Source: an uncultured Bacteroidales bacterium
GTDB lineage: Bacteria > Bacteroidota > Bacteroidia > Bacteroidales > UBA932
DNA length: 13,754 bases
Direction: 5' to 3'
Assembly (NCBI GenBank): GCA_937901105.1
Contig: CALCHD010000249.1
Location: 1 to 13,754 of the forward strand
The position numbers and the translations under genes are program-made. Positions 1 through 6,784 of this stretch are shown here, piece by piece; the stretch's first letter is position 1, and each line of letters opens with the position of its first letter. The notes below the pieces were generated by a model. It searched no databases, was not told the DNA's origin, and was given only the letters and a program-made list of their open reading frames with translations.

Positions 1-281
1 AATATGTTCACGAGCGAAGGCGGCTGTTCCACGCCCTTCTTCACGGAGAACGCCATGCCGTGTGCCTGCCCCGGCTCATGATATGGATCCTGGCCGAGTA
101 TCACGACCTTGACATCGTCATAGTCTGTGAGCCTCAGCGCGTTGTAAATGTCAGCTGCAGGCGGATAGACAGTCCCGTCCCTGTATTCTTCAATAAGAAA
201 CGAGCGTAACTCCTGATAATACGGCTTCAGCCATTCATCAGCGAGCAGCTCGTCCCATTTATTACCTATGATTTTTTTCAT
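1..281 (-). CDS. ung: Uracil-DNA glycosylase, N-terminal part (cut by window edge)
   Basis: Family 1 uracil-DNA glycosylase, which removes uracil from DNA to start base-excision repair in the cytoplasm. The gene begins at the ATG at 281 and runs off the left edge; 93 codons are visible. Seen: the catalytic water-activating motif GQDPYH at residues 63-68 (D65 is the general base), then H74-G75-M-A-F-S-V and P87-P88-S-L, which match the uracil-pocket and proline-rich DNA-compression loops of the family. The leading region with W9-D10 and Y39-P40-P41 also fits. The C-terminal half with the HPSPLS loop lies outside the window. It starts 12 nt after the stop of the upstream lipoprotein gene on the same strand, so the two are probably cotranscribed. 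Identification is firm from the motifs. Confidence 0.96.
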   Translation of the reverse strand, partial: MKKIIGNKWDELLADEWLKPYYQELRSFLIEEYRDGTVYPPAADIYNALRLTDYDDVKVVILGQDPYHEPGQAHGMAFSVKKGVEQPPSLVNI

Positions 282-293
282 TGTTATAGTTTT

Positions 294-1181
294 TTACATT
301 ACTTGGATTACAAGATATTTTGTCTGCTGCCAGAATTTGTCGGGATTGGAAATGTTCAGTGTCATCTCTCCCTCATTCTCCACAAATGAGTATGTTCCCG
401 ATGGGTGTACAGACATCACTTTGGCCTTCTTTGCATTTGTATTGATCTCTGATATTGCCCTCAAGTCAATCTTCACAAAGGCATCCTTCTCTGCCTGATA
501 TGAAACCTTGGCCGACTTGAACAGGCCGCCTTTGGTCATAACTCCGGCACTTATCAGCTCCTCCTTTGTACCTACTATATAGTACACAGAGTAGATCTCC
601 TCCTCCTGGCTGGCAACTTTAGCCTTAAGGCCGGAGCTCTCTGTATGAAGGTCTGCCACCTCGCTCTTGAGGTTTGAGACTACCTCATCCAAAGATGCAA
701 TCTGCTTTGTCTGCTTGAGTATCTGTGCGTCCCTCTCTGCTATCTGCCTGGTAAGGGCCTCAATGGTTTCCGACTTCTCCCTCAGTTCCATCTGCATTGC
801 GCTCATCCTCTTCTTGAACTGTGCAGACTGAAGGCGCTTGTCATTTTTAAGTTTTTCAATCTCAGCCTGATAACCTTTAATGGCTGCCTGAATGGCCTCA
901 ACGTCTTTCAGAAGCTGCTCTTTTGAACCCTCCTTAACCTCAATGCCCTCTGCAGACTGAATGGTAAGGATGTTTTCAGTCTCCCTTATTGAGCTCAAGC
1001 CCTGCTCAATTTCATTTATGGTTGCAAAGACCTCGTCCAGTTCTGCACCCTGCACGTTATAGCTTACCTGAAGAGAATCAAGCTTTGCCTCAAGAGCCTT
1101 GTATTTGCTGGAATTCTCTACACAAGAGGCCATAGCCAACGATATCAGTGCTGTTGCAATTAGTAAAGTAATCTGTTTCAT
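294..1181 (-). CDS. Coiled-coil lipoprotein, Cbp1-like family
   Basis: A 295-residue envelope protein. Residues 1-20 form a lipoprotein signal peptide ending in M-A-S-C20, so the mature protein should be acylated on C20. Residues about 24-195 are heptad-rich and charged, which predicts a long coiled coil. A compact C-terminal domain of about 100 residues ends in F-W-Q-Q-T-K-Y-L-V-I-Q-V-M. From memory this matches a widespread Bacteroidales family, some members of which carry the name Cbp1 (collagen-binding glycoprotein adhesin); that name is an inference and adhesion is not shown here. D35-S36-L37 fits the Bacteroides O-glycosylation motif D(S/T)(A/I/L/V/M/T). No acidic surface-export signal follows C20, so a periplasm-facing location is likely. 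The ATG shares four bases (ATGA) with the stop of the zinc-ribbon gene upstream. Confidence 0.85.
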   Translation of the reverse strand: MKQITLLIATALISLAMASCVENSSKYKALEAKLDSLQVSYNVQGAELDEVFATINEIEQGLSSIRETENILTIQSAEGIEVKEGSKEQLLKDVEAIQAAIKGYQAEIEKLKNDKRLQSAQFKKRMSAMQMELREKSETIEALTRQIAERDAQILKQTKQIASLDEVVSNLKSEVADLHTESSGLKAKVASQEEEIYSVYYIVGTKEELISAGVMTKGGLFKSAKVSYQAEKDAFVKIDLRAISEINTNAKKAKVMSVHPSGTYSFVENEGEMTLNISNPDKFWQQTKYLVIQVM

Positions 1182-1459
1182 ACGTTTTTATTTTGACGCC
1201 CAAATTTATATATAATTTTACAAAATAAGGTTACGGCTGCTATTATTTTAAGATATCTTTCTCCGCTTTTTCCGCATAGTGCAAAAAGGTCCTTTTCAAT
1301 GCCTGGCACAAACCTGCTTTTTGCCTTCATTTCCCTCATCTGCTTCTGTCTGCGGTTACCTGCAGCGCTCCTGCAGCAGTCACAGCAATATATCTTGTCC
1401 TTCCTCCCTACAACCCTTTCTCCACACACCGGGCATCTTTTGTCTCCACTATTTTCCAT
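1178..1459 (-). CDS. Small zinc-ribbon protein
   Basis: A 93-residue basic protein. Four cysteines can form one zinc site: C9-P-V-C12 and C25/C29 within C-C-D-C-C-R. The order CxxCG, a short basic linker, YC, DxCR, then N-R-R resembles a small Bacteroidetes zinc-ribbon family of unknown role. The tail (about residues 70-85) is hydrophobic and basic. I chose the ATG at 1459 rather than the in-frame ATG at 1507 because an AGGAGG (1468-1473) sits 8 nt upstream, one of the few strong Shine-Dalgarno sequences here, and because the family fold starts directly after it. The stop codon overlaps the start of the lipoprotein gene (ATGA). It is divergent from ssb. Function is unknown; nucleic-acid binding is only a guess from its charge. 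Confidence 0.7.
   Translation of the reverse strand: MENSGDKRCPVCGERVVGRKDKIYCCDCCRSAAGNRRQKQMREMKAKSRFVPGIEKDLFALCGKSGERYLKIIAAVTLFCKIIYKFGRQNKNV
1201..1208 (-). promoter_or_regulatory. Candidate -7 box for the lipoprotein-ung pair
   Basis: Read on the minus strand this is TAAATTTG, a full match to the Bacteroidetes -7 consensus TAnnTTTG, 19 nt before the lipoprotein ATG. A TTTG lies upstream, but only 12 nt away instead of about 19, so the -33 box is poor. It falls inside the last codons of the zinc-ribbon gene. It would allow the lipoprotein and ung to be expressed separately. Confidence 0.4.
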
Positions 1460-1579
1460 ACCGTCATCCTCCTGCCGTAAAGATATCCCTTTTGCGGTAC
1501 AGAGCATGCCAAATAGAGATATTTTTCTGCAGTTTTTTCTTTTCCCAAAAAGAGAAATGCCAGAATTATCCGAATTAAA

Positions 1580-1591
1580 CGTATATATACG
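1580..1591. repeat. 12-bp perfect palindrome between divergent genes
   Basis: CGTATATATACG is fully self-complementary and lies in the roughly 200-bp gap between the zinc-ribbon gene (minus) and ssb (plus), 75 nt before the ssb start. A second small feature in the same gap is a direct repeat TTTGCGG at 1615-1621 and 1628-1634. The location suits an operator for one or both genes, but an AT-alternating palindrome can arise by chance. I see no clear TAnnTTTG box for either gene here; the closest for ssb is CATTTTTG at 1611-1618. Confidence 0.3.
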
Positions 1592-1665
1592 CTTATAATC
1601 TGGTTCATGTCATTTTTGCGGTGCTCCTTTGCGGAAAATTAATTTTATCACAAAAGGAGGTTTTT

Positions 1666-2001
1666 ATGGACAAATCGGTTAACAAAGTTGAACTTAAAGG
1701 AAGAGTGGGGCAGGATGCCAGAATCATCAGAAACGAGAACGGCACAATGGCGGCACGCTTCAACCTGGCCACAAATGAAATCATCAAAGGGAGAGACGAC
1801 CAGTTGAGGGAAGAGACCACATGGCACAATGTAGTGGCCTGGAGCCGCAAGGGGATGCCGGACTTTGAAGCAATCCGCAAAGGGACATTCCTGGCTCTTG
1901 AAGGAAAGATCAGATATGTGAAGTACACTACCGCAGCCGGAGAGGAGAAGAACATTACAGAAATTGTTGCACAAAAAATCATTATCCCCCTTGTTGAATG
2001 A
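1666..2001 (+). CDS. ssb: Single-stranded DNA-binding protein, short form without acidic tail
   Basis: A 111-residue OB-fold protein of the bacterial SSB family, which coats single-stranded DNA in replication, recombination and repair. Seen: the opening strand N6-K-V-E-L-K-G-R-V-G, A30-R-F-N-L-A-T-N, then T-T-W53-H-N-V-V-A-W and the G-x-x-x-x-L-E-G-K-I-R-Y strand, all typical. The protein stops right after the last OB strand (I-I-P-L-V-E). It lacks the Gly/Gln-rich linker and the acidic D-D-D-I-P-F-type tip that bacterial SSBs use to recruit partners, so it is shorter than a housekeeping SSB (commonly 150-180 residues). It is probably a paralogue; the main ssb would be elsewhere. The start at 1666 is fixed by AAAAGGAGG at 1652-1660, 5 nt upstream; an in-frame GTG at 1621 is less likely. 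Confidence 0.9.
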   Translation: MDKSVNKVELKGRVGQDARIIRNENGTMAARFNLATNEIIKGRDDQLREETTWHNVVAWSRKGMPDFEAIRKGTFLALEGKIRYVKYTTAAGEEKNITEIVAQKIIIPLVE

Positions 2002-2035
2002 TTTTCAAGTTTTCCCCTTGTTCCATATTTTTTAT

Positions 2036-2043
2036 TACCTTTG
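2036..2043 (+). promoter_or_regulatory. Candidate -7 box for cysS
   Basis: TACCTTTG matches the Bacteroidetes -7 consensus TAnnTTTG and lies 22 nt before the cysS ATG, giving a leader of roughly 15 nt. The nearest -33-like word is CTTG at 2017-2020, with 15 nt spacing instead of about 19, so the upstream box is imperfect. It lies just after the ssb stop, so cysS probably does not depend on ssb transcription. Confidence 0.55.
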
Positions 2044-2065
2044 TATGATTTAATATCGCATAAGG

Positions 2066-3562
2066 ATGGAAAATATTAGAGATATTCAGATTTACAATAC
2101 ATTGAGCAGGAGAAAGGAGGTTTTCAAACCTGTAACTCCAGGCATGGTAGGCCTATATGTATGCGGCCCTACCGTTTACGGAGACGCTCATCTTGGACAC
2201 GCAAGGCCGGGCGTAACATACGATGTCCTTGTACGTCTTTTCAGACATCTTGGATATAAGGTAAGATATGTAAGGAACATCACCGATGTAGGGCACCTTG
2301 AGAGCGATTCGGATGCAGGAGAGGACAAGATTGCAAAGAAGGCCCGCCTTGAGCAGCTTGAGCCTATGGAGGTAGTGCAGTACTATACCTTGAGGTTCCA
2401 CGATGCAATGAAAAAATTGGGCAACTGCCCTCCTAGCATTGAGCCAAGGGCTTCTGGACATATCATTGAGCAGATTGCCATTGTGCAGGAGATCCTGAAG
2501 AACGGATATGCCTACGAGAGCAACGGTTCGGTATACTTTGATGTAAGGGAGTACAACAAGAGACACAACTATGGTGTACTGTCGGGAAGAAACCTTGACG
2601 AGATGCTTTCAAACACCAGGGCCCTTGACGGCCAGGATGACAAGCATTCACCTGCAGACTTTGCATTATGGAAGAAGGCTTCTCCTGAACACATCATGAG
2701 ATGGCCTTCACCTTGGAGTGACGGCTTCCCTGGATGGCACCTTGAGTGTTCTGCAATGAGTGCAAAATACCTTGGAGAGGAGTTTGACATCCACGGCGGC
2801 GGAATGGACCTTATGTTCCCTCACCATGAGTGTGAGCTGGCACAGAATACTGCGTCGAGAGGCAAAGGAGGCGTGAAATATTGGATGCACAACAATATGA
2901 TTACCATCAACGGACAGAAGATGGGCAAATCATTGGGCAACTTCATCACATTGGACGAGCTGTTTACAGGAAACAATGCTGTTCTTGAGCAGGCATACTC
3001 GCCAATGACAATCAGGTTCTTTATCCTTCAGGCACACTACAGAAGCACACTTGATTTCAGCAACGAGGCACTTCAGGCTGCAGAGAAAGGTCTTAAGAGA
3101 ATCCTTCAGGCTGCAAAAGACGTAAAAGGGCTTAAAGCCTCAAGCGCATCTGCAGAGACAGCAAAAGAGGTGGCACAGCTTAAGGAGAATGTATACGAGG
3201 CTCTATGCGATGACTTGAATACACCTATCGCACTTTCCCACCTGTTTGATGCAGTGAAGATTGTAAATCAGGTTAAGGACGGCAAGCTGAATATTGGCGC
3301 ACAGGAGAAAGAGACTTTGGAATTCCTTCTCAACACAATTGCAATGGATGTGATGGGCATTGCTCCGGAGCAGGAGGATGCAGCCGGCAACGAGGGTGTA
3401 ACCAAAGTTATGGATGCATTGGTGAATATGGTACTTGAGGAGAGAAAGATTGCAAAGGCAAACAGGGACTGGGCAAAATCAGACAAGATCAGAGATGACC
3501 TTAAAGCTATAGGAATCCTTATCAAGGACACCAAGGACGGCATTGAGTGGTCGTTGGAATAA
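2066..3562 (+). CDS. cysS: Cysteine--tRNA ligase
   Basis: Class I aminoacyl-tRNA synthetase that activates cysteine with ATP and charges tRNA-Cys in the cytoplasm. At 498 residues it is of usual length for the family. Seen: the zinc ligand C33 in Y-V-C-G-P-T-V-Y, the HIGH-type signature H42-L-G-H45, further zinc ligands C228 (G-W-H-L-E-C-S-A-M), H253 and E257 (spacing 25 and 4 as in E. coli CysS), and the KMSKS loop as K285-M-G-K-S289. The C-terminal part is the helical DALR/anticodon region, ending with the usual R-D-x-L-x-x-x-G-I-x-I-x-D-T-x-x-G stretch. The start ATG directly follows TAAGG, too close to act as a standard Shine-Dalgarno sequence, as is common in this phylum. It has its own promoter and a downstream terminator, so it is probably monocistronic. 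Confidence 0.98.
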   Translation: MENIRDIQIYNTLSRRKEVFKPVTPGMVGLYVCGPTVYGDAHLGHARPGVTYDVLVRLFRHLGYKVRYVRNITDVGHLESDSDAGEDKIAKKARLEQLEPMEVVQYYTLRFHDAMKKLGNCPPSIEPRASGHIIEQIAIVQEILKNGYAYESNGSVYFDVREYNKRHNYGVLSGRNLDEMLSNTRALDGQDDKHSPADFALWKKASPEHIMRWPSPWSDGFPGWHLECSAMSAKYLGEEFDIHGGGMDLMFPHHECELAQNTASRGKGGVKYWMHNNMITINGQKMGKSLGNFITLDELFTGNNAVLEQAYSPMTIRFFILQAHYRSTLDFSNEALQAAEKGLKRILQAAKDVKGLKASSASAETAKEVAQLKENVYEALCDDLNTPIALSHLFDAVKIVNQVKDGKLNIGAQEKETLEFLLNTIAMDVMGIAPEQEDAAGNEGVTKVMDALVNMVLEERKIAKANRDWAKSDKIRDDLKAIGILIKDTKDGIEWSLE

Positions 3563-3591
3563 ACATAGGACTTTCATAGGCAATTTATACA

Positions 3592-3625
3592 GGGCTGGCA
3601 CAAAAAGTGCCGGCCCTTTTGTTTT
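3592..3625 (+). terminator. Intrinsic terminator of cysS
   Basis: A 10-bp stem (GGGCTGGCAC at 3592-3601 with GTGCCGGCCC at 3607-3616, one T-G wobble) around an AAAAA loop is followed by TTTTGTTTT. It lies 29 nt after the cysS stop and is a textbook Rho-independent terminator. Confidence 0.9.
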
Positions 3626-3681
3626 GGGTTGAACCGTTGACAGCCTTAAATTGTTATCACAGCAACCTAAAACAGCATGTT

Positions 3682-4137
3682 ATGAATCTGGAAGAAATCA
3701 TCAGACACGATGCCAGAATTGCCACTATAAAGGAGAAGCCTTATGTGAGCATTCTCATCCTGCTGGCGTCTGCAGTATGCGCCCAGCTGTCTACTACTAT
3801 CCCAAAAAATGAAAATTTCGGCTTTACAATGATGTTCTTTTCTATTGGAATTGCAATATGGGGGCTGAAAGGGATCATCTGGCCAAGGAAGCATTATGTA
3901 CTCAAGGAAACCAAAGAGATGCTGGTCCGCAAAGAGTTCTTTTTCGACTACGCCGACATTGAACAGGTAAAAAGATGTCTGGCCGTACAGCATCCGCTAC
4001 ATTGCCTTGAGCAGCTCCACTCCATGCCACAGACCGGAGCCCTTACCTTGAGGGTGATAATCTACACCACCAGAAGCGGCAGCTATATGAAATATCAGAT
4101 ACAGCGGTATATCCCGTATGAATATGTGCCGCTGTAA
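3682..4137 (+). CDS. Small two-helix membrane protein of unknown function
   Basis: A 151-residue protein. Two hydrophobic segments (about residues 21-37 and 47-66) flank a short polar turn, followed by a mainly soluble domain of about 85 residues with alternating beta-type strands near the end (A-L-T-L-R-V-I-I-Y-T-T and Y-M-K-Y-Q-I-Q-R-Y). The topology suggests a hairpin anchor with both ends in the cytoplasm. I recognise no named domain or catalytic motif. I chose the ATG at 3682; the frame stays open back to 3607, but that part overlaps the cysS terminator and reads as non-protein. There is no clear promoter box. The gene is convergent with the tRNA operon and ends about 94 nt before the shared terminator hairpin. 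A role in the envelope is all that can be inferred. Confidence 0.75.
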   Translation: MNLEEIIRHDARIATIKEKPYVSILILLASAVCAQLSTTIPKNENFGFTMMFFSIGIAIWGLKGIIWPRKHYVLKETKEMLVRKEFFFDYADIEQVKRCLAVQHPLHCLEQLHSMPQTGALTLRVIIYTTRSGSYMKYQIQRYIPYEYVPL

Positions 4138-4152
4138 CACAACCGGCACAAT

Positions 4153-4168
4153 GGCATCATCAGATGCC
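4153..4168. repeat. Small perfect hairpin after the membrane-protein gene
   Basis: GGCATC and GATGCC pair perfectly around an ATCA loop, 15 nt after the stop at 4137. There is no T-run on either side, so it is not an intrinsic terminator by itself. It could stabilise the mRNA 3' end. Confidence 0.35.
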
Positions 4169-4228
4169 GATGGAGACCGGGCAGCACGGAAGGCATTACC
4201 GGAAGGCCTGGATCCGCCCTGTGTGAGC

Positions 4229-4263
4229 ATAAAAAAAGACACCTGCAAAACTGCAAGTGTCTT
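4229..4263 (-). terminator. Intrinsic terminator of the tRNA operon, possibly bidirectional
   Basis: On the minus strand a 12-bp stem with one T-G wobble (arms 4252-4263 and 4236-4247, 4-nt loop) is followed by a T-run (the A-run at 4231-4237 on the plus strand). It lies 10 nt after the tRNA-Met end and closes the minus-strand unit. On the plus strand the wobble becomes an A-C mismatch and TTTTTT follows the hairpin, so it may also stop the convergent membrane-protein gene. Confidence 0.85.
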
Positions 4264-4273
4264 AACTTTTTTG

Positions 4274-4347
4274 TAGCGCGACCCAGGATTGAACTGGGGA
4301 CCTCATGATTATGAATCATGCGCTCTAACCAGCTGAGCTATCGCGCC
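4274..4347 (-). tRNA. tRNA-Met (CAU)
   Basis: A 74-nt cloverleaf: acceptor GGCGCGA/TCGCGCT (first pair G-T), D arm GCTC/GAGC, anticodon stem CATGA/TCATG with loop TTCATAA (anticodon CAU), 5-nt variable loop, T arm CCCAG/CTGGG with TTCAATC loop, discriminator A. No CCA is encoded. The anticodon stem lacks the three G-C pairs of initiator tRNA and the acceptor lacks an initiator-type C1-A mismatch, so it is an elongator type. A CAU tRNA-Ile2 (modified with lysidine) cannot be fully excluded by eye; the body looks more Met-like. The gene lies 9 nt after tRNA-Gln. Confidence 0.93.
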
Positions 4348-4356
4348 AACATATAG

Positions 4357-4427
4357 TTGAGATATTAGGACTCGAACCCAAACCAAGAGAGCCAGAATCT
4401 CTTGTGCTACCATTACACCATATCTCA
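4357..4427 (-). tRNA. tRNA-Gln (CUG)
   Basis: A 71-nt cloverleaf: acceptor TGAGATA/TATCTCA, D arm GTGT/GCAC, anticodon stem AGAGA/TCTCT with loop TTCTGGC (anticodon CUG), 4-nt variable loop, T arm TTGGG/CCTAA (one G-T pair) with TTCGAGT loop, discriminator A. CCA is not encoded. The weak U-A first acceptor pair is typical of bacterial tRNA-Gln. First gene of the two-tRNA unit. Confidence 0.94.
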
Positions 4428-4434
4428 ATGAGCA

Positions 4435-4452
4435 CCGTTCTTATCCGAACGG
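4435..4452 (-). other. Leader hairpin before tRNA-Gln
   Basis: CCGTTC and GAACGG pair perfectly around a 6-nt loop between the tRNA promoter and tRNA-Gln, starting close to the predicted transcription start. It may form part of the precursor recognised during 5' processing, or may be incidental. Confidence 0.4.
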
Positions 4453-4456
4453 GTTG

Positions 4457-4487
4457 CAAAGGTAGGCATTTTTTTTTATTCTCCAAA
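4457..4487 (-). promoter_or_regulatory. Promoter of the tRNA-Gln/tRNA-Met unit
   Basis: On the minus strand TTTG (4484-4487) and TACCTTTG (4457-4464) are separated by exactly 19 nt, a perfect match to the Bacteroidetes primary-sigma consensus (TTTG / about 19 nt / TAnnTTTG). It overlaps the last codons and stop of the LtaS-like gene, and predicts a start near 4450, about 20 nt before tRNA-Gln. It is the best promoter in the window, as expected for stable RNA genes. Confidence 0.88.
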
Positions 4488-6350
4488 TTTTTTTGTGCCT
4501 CTTTTATCTAAATCGTCATAAATTTTCTGCAAAAACGCTTTTCCGTGCTCCAGAAGGGCACTATCGGGAAGAGAATTTGTATAAATTTTTTCTGAAACAT
4601 TGTCAAAAACCACGCTTCCGGAGTCTGCTACAACACCAAAAGCATCCGGAACAGTAAAGAATGCAAAGTGCGGATTGGCCGGATTGAGCATATCCTTACT
4701 GAATGCAAAATCTGAATGAGGCAGACCCAACTGTGCAAGAAGGGTTGCGGCCAAGTCTATCTGCGATCCCACAACATCCACCTTAACACCTGTCTGCGCT
4801 AAAGCCGGCCCGTAGAAAATCATAGGAATCTTGTACCTCTCCACAGAGAATACATCAATATCTACCGGATACTGCATCGCATGATCGGGCACAAATACAA
4901 ACAAGGTATTGTCCCAATATGGCGTCTCCTTATATCTGTTCACAAAAGCCTGCAAGCAGCTGTCTGTATATGCCACTGAATTCAGGCGTATATCCTCTAG
5001 TTTGTTGAATCCCGGCACCTCAAACGGCTCATGGCTGCTGGAAGTCTGTATTACTTTAAGGAACGGCTCCTTCTCCTGGCCTGCCTCAAGCTGCGACGCT
5101 ATTTTGTCAAACATCACATCATCATGCGCTCCCCATTTGCTCAATTTTTGCGAAATAGGGAAATCAGCATCGCTTATGATGTTTTCAAAGCCCATAGCTG
5201 TAAGGTATGAGCGCATATTTGTAAAGTTAGCATCTCCGCCGTACACATACTGCACATCATATCCGTTCTGCAGTAGCGTACCTGAAATAGAAGGCAATGA
5301 CTGGCTCTTGCGGGGATATTTCATAATGCTGTTTGTAGGCTGCGCCGGATAACCGCTCAATATAGATACTATTCCACGGTCTGTACGGAAACTGTTTGCA
5401 TAGAAATTTGTGAACAGCACACCCTGTGCACCAAGTGAATCAAGATTCACAGCAACCCCCTCAACGCCCCCAAGGGTACCCATCGCCTTTGAAAGGAAAC
5501 TCTCCAAAATCACAACCACCACATTCGGCTTGCCCGGCTTGAGCAGATTTTCTCTTCCCGACAGGCTGTCCGCCATATACACTCCCCCCCTCAACGACAC
5601 ATCCTGCATTGCAGCAAAAAGCCCATTTGCCTTCTCCGGTTCATGAAACCTGTACTGGTCTGCAAAAGAAGCATTCTTTGAAAGAGATTCCAGCAGGCTG
5701 AAGCATGGATTGATTGCCGCATGGTTGAGCCTCATGTTCTGGCTGAAATATACCTTTCCGGTATTGAGAGTTGCAACTGTAAATCCTCCACGGATAGGGA
5801 TGAACAGCAACGCCGCCAAAAGCACAAGGGCCGCTGTCTTCCACCCTCTATTGAAAACAGGCCTTACCTTCCCTTTCTGCACAAGGAACCTGTTTGCAAG
5901 CCACAAGAACGCCCATATATACACTGCCAGCGAAACAGCACCTGCCACCAGCATTCCAAATGTTGCACTTGCAAAAGCATCTTTAGGGCTTGACTTCAGG
6001 TAGAACAGCGGTGTTGTATCAAGTCTGAATCCCCAATACTCGTACAATGCCAGGTCCCCCTCAAAAATAAGGGCCAGCAGCACAGCACAGAAAATGTAAT
6101 ACCCTTTAAAGATATATTTGAGAGCCTTTCCCTGCCACCACACACTTGCAATGAGCAGCAGCGCCGGAATGGCAGTAAGGTAACCTGCTATTGCAGCATC
6201 CAGCGGAAGTCCATGCAAAATCACATCCACAAAGTCCCCCAACTTGCACTCACTGTAGAATTCCTTGTAATAGTAAAGTATAAATACAACCTTCTGCACA
6301 ACGCAGAAAAGGAAGAAAAGTATGTAGTGTTTGAAAAAGCTCCTTATCAT
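4476..6350 (-). CDS. LtaS-like membrane sulfatase-fold transferase
   Basis: A 624-residue inner-membrane enzyme of the LTA synthase / phosphoglycerol-transferase group (alkaline phosphatase superfamily). Hydrophobic segments lie near residues 10-27, 52-71, 83-98, 131-151 and 171-186 (five predicted helices), followed by a periplasmic catalytic domain from about residue 275. Seen: metal ligand E283 (V-I-L-E-S-F), nucleophile T323 (F-R-T-D-R-G), W406-G-A-H409-D, S-S-H440-E-P-F and F-V-P-D489-H490, which match the LtaS active-site set. Bacteroidota have no lipoteichoic acid, so the substrate is probably another lipid-linked phospho-head group (phosphoglycerol or phosphoethanolamine) added to an envelope glycan; that is inference. 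It starts 23 nt after the rhodanese gene and ends inside the tRNA promoter. Confidence 0.9.
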   Translation of the reverse strand: MIRSFFKHYILFFLFCVVQKVVFILYYYKEFYSECKLGDFVDVILHGLPLDAAIAGYLTAIPALLLIASVWWQGKALKYIFKGYYIFCAVLLALIFEGDLALYEYWGFRLDTTPLFYLKSSPKDAFASATFGMLVAGAVSLAVYIWAFLWLANRFLVQKGKVRPVFNRGWKTAALVLLAALLFIPIRGGFTVATLNTGKVYFSQNMRLNHAAINPCFSLLESLSKNASFADQYRFHEPEKANGLFAAMQDVSLRGGVYMADSLSGRENLLKPGKPNVVVVILESFLSKAMGTLGGVEGVAVNLDSLGAQGVLFTNFYANSFRTDRGIVSILSGYPAQPTNSIMKYPRKSQSLPSISGTLLQNGYDVQYVYGGDANFTNMRSYLTAMGFENIISDADFPISQKLSKWGAHDDVMFDKIASQLEAGQEKEPFLKVIQTSSSHEPFEVPGFNKLEDIRLNSVAYTDSCLQAFVNRYKETPYWDNTLFVFVPDHAMQYPVDIDVFSVERYKIPMIFYGPALAQTGVKVDVVGSQIDLAATLLAQLGLPHSDFAFSKDMLNPANPHFAFFTVPDAFGVVADSGSVVFDNVSEKIYTNSLPDSALLEHGKAFLQKIYDDLDKRGTKKFGE

Positions 6351-6373
6351 ATCAATATCCAGTAGAAATCAAA

Positions 6374-6784
6374 TTACTTTGCAGCCTCCTGCCATGCAAG
6401 AATGCCTCCATCAAGGTTTACAGGAACATAGCCTTTCTCAAGCATCTGCTCCGCAGCCATCATGCTTCTGCGGCCGCTGCGGCAATAAACTGCCACTTTC
6501 GCCCCAGCAGGGACAGCAGCCTGCACATTATTGATGAACAGGGAGTCCTTTACATCAATATTCATTGCCCCCTCAATGCAGCCCTGGGCAAACTCTTCCG
6601 GAGTCCTTACATCCAGCAATACTACTGTGGTATCCTTCAGCAGCTCCACAAACTGCTCTACATTAAAATTCTCTATCTGCGGTGCAGCACTCTCCTGCTT
6701 ATCCACATTATTTTTAGGCGCATTGTTCCCGCACGCAACTGCAAACGCCAAAATTACAGCCGCAAGGCCAAGTCTTTTCATCAT
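6374..6784 (-). CDS. Rhodanese-domain lipoprotein (periplasmic sulfurtransferase)
   Basis: A 136-residue protein. Residues 1-18 are a lipoprotein signal ending A-V-A-C18, followed by a short N/K/Q-rich linker and a single rhodanese domain (about residues 38-136). Seen: V-V-L-L-D-V-R-T-P-E-E-F, the active-site loop C101-R-S-G-R-R-S with the persulfide-forming cysteine intact, and the end motif L-D-G-G-I-L-A-W. These match PspE/GlpE-type single-domain rhodaneses, which move sulfane sulfur from thiosulfate or a persulfide to a thiol acceptor. The lipid anchor places it in the periplasm. The double ATG start shares ATGA with the stop of the upstream gene, implying coupled translation. The physiological acceptor is not known; its operon partners (porin-like protein, helical protein, LtaS-like enzyme) do not reveal it. 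Confidence 0.92.
   Translation of the reverse strand: MMKRLGLAAVILAFAVACGNNAPKNNVDKQESAAPQIENFNVEQFVELLKDTTVVLLDVRTPEEFAQGCIEGAMNIDVKDSLFINNVQAAVPAGAKVAVYCRSGRRSMMAAEQMLEKGYVPVNLDGGILAWQEAAK

Noticed and set aside
2002..2065. T-box or other leader riboswitch before cysS
   Set aside because: The gap is only 64 nt and already holds a -7 box 22 nt from the start; there is no room for a T-box and no anti-terminator structure.
4274..4427. tRNA pair as an integration (att) site
   Set aside because: No repeat of a tRNA 3' end and no integrase are present in the window.
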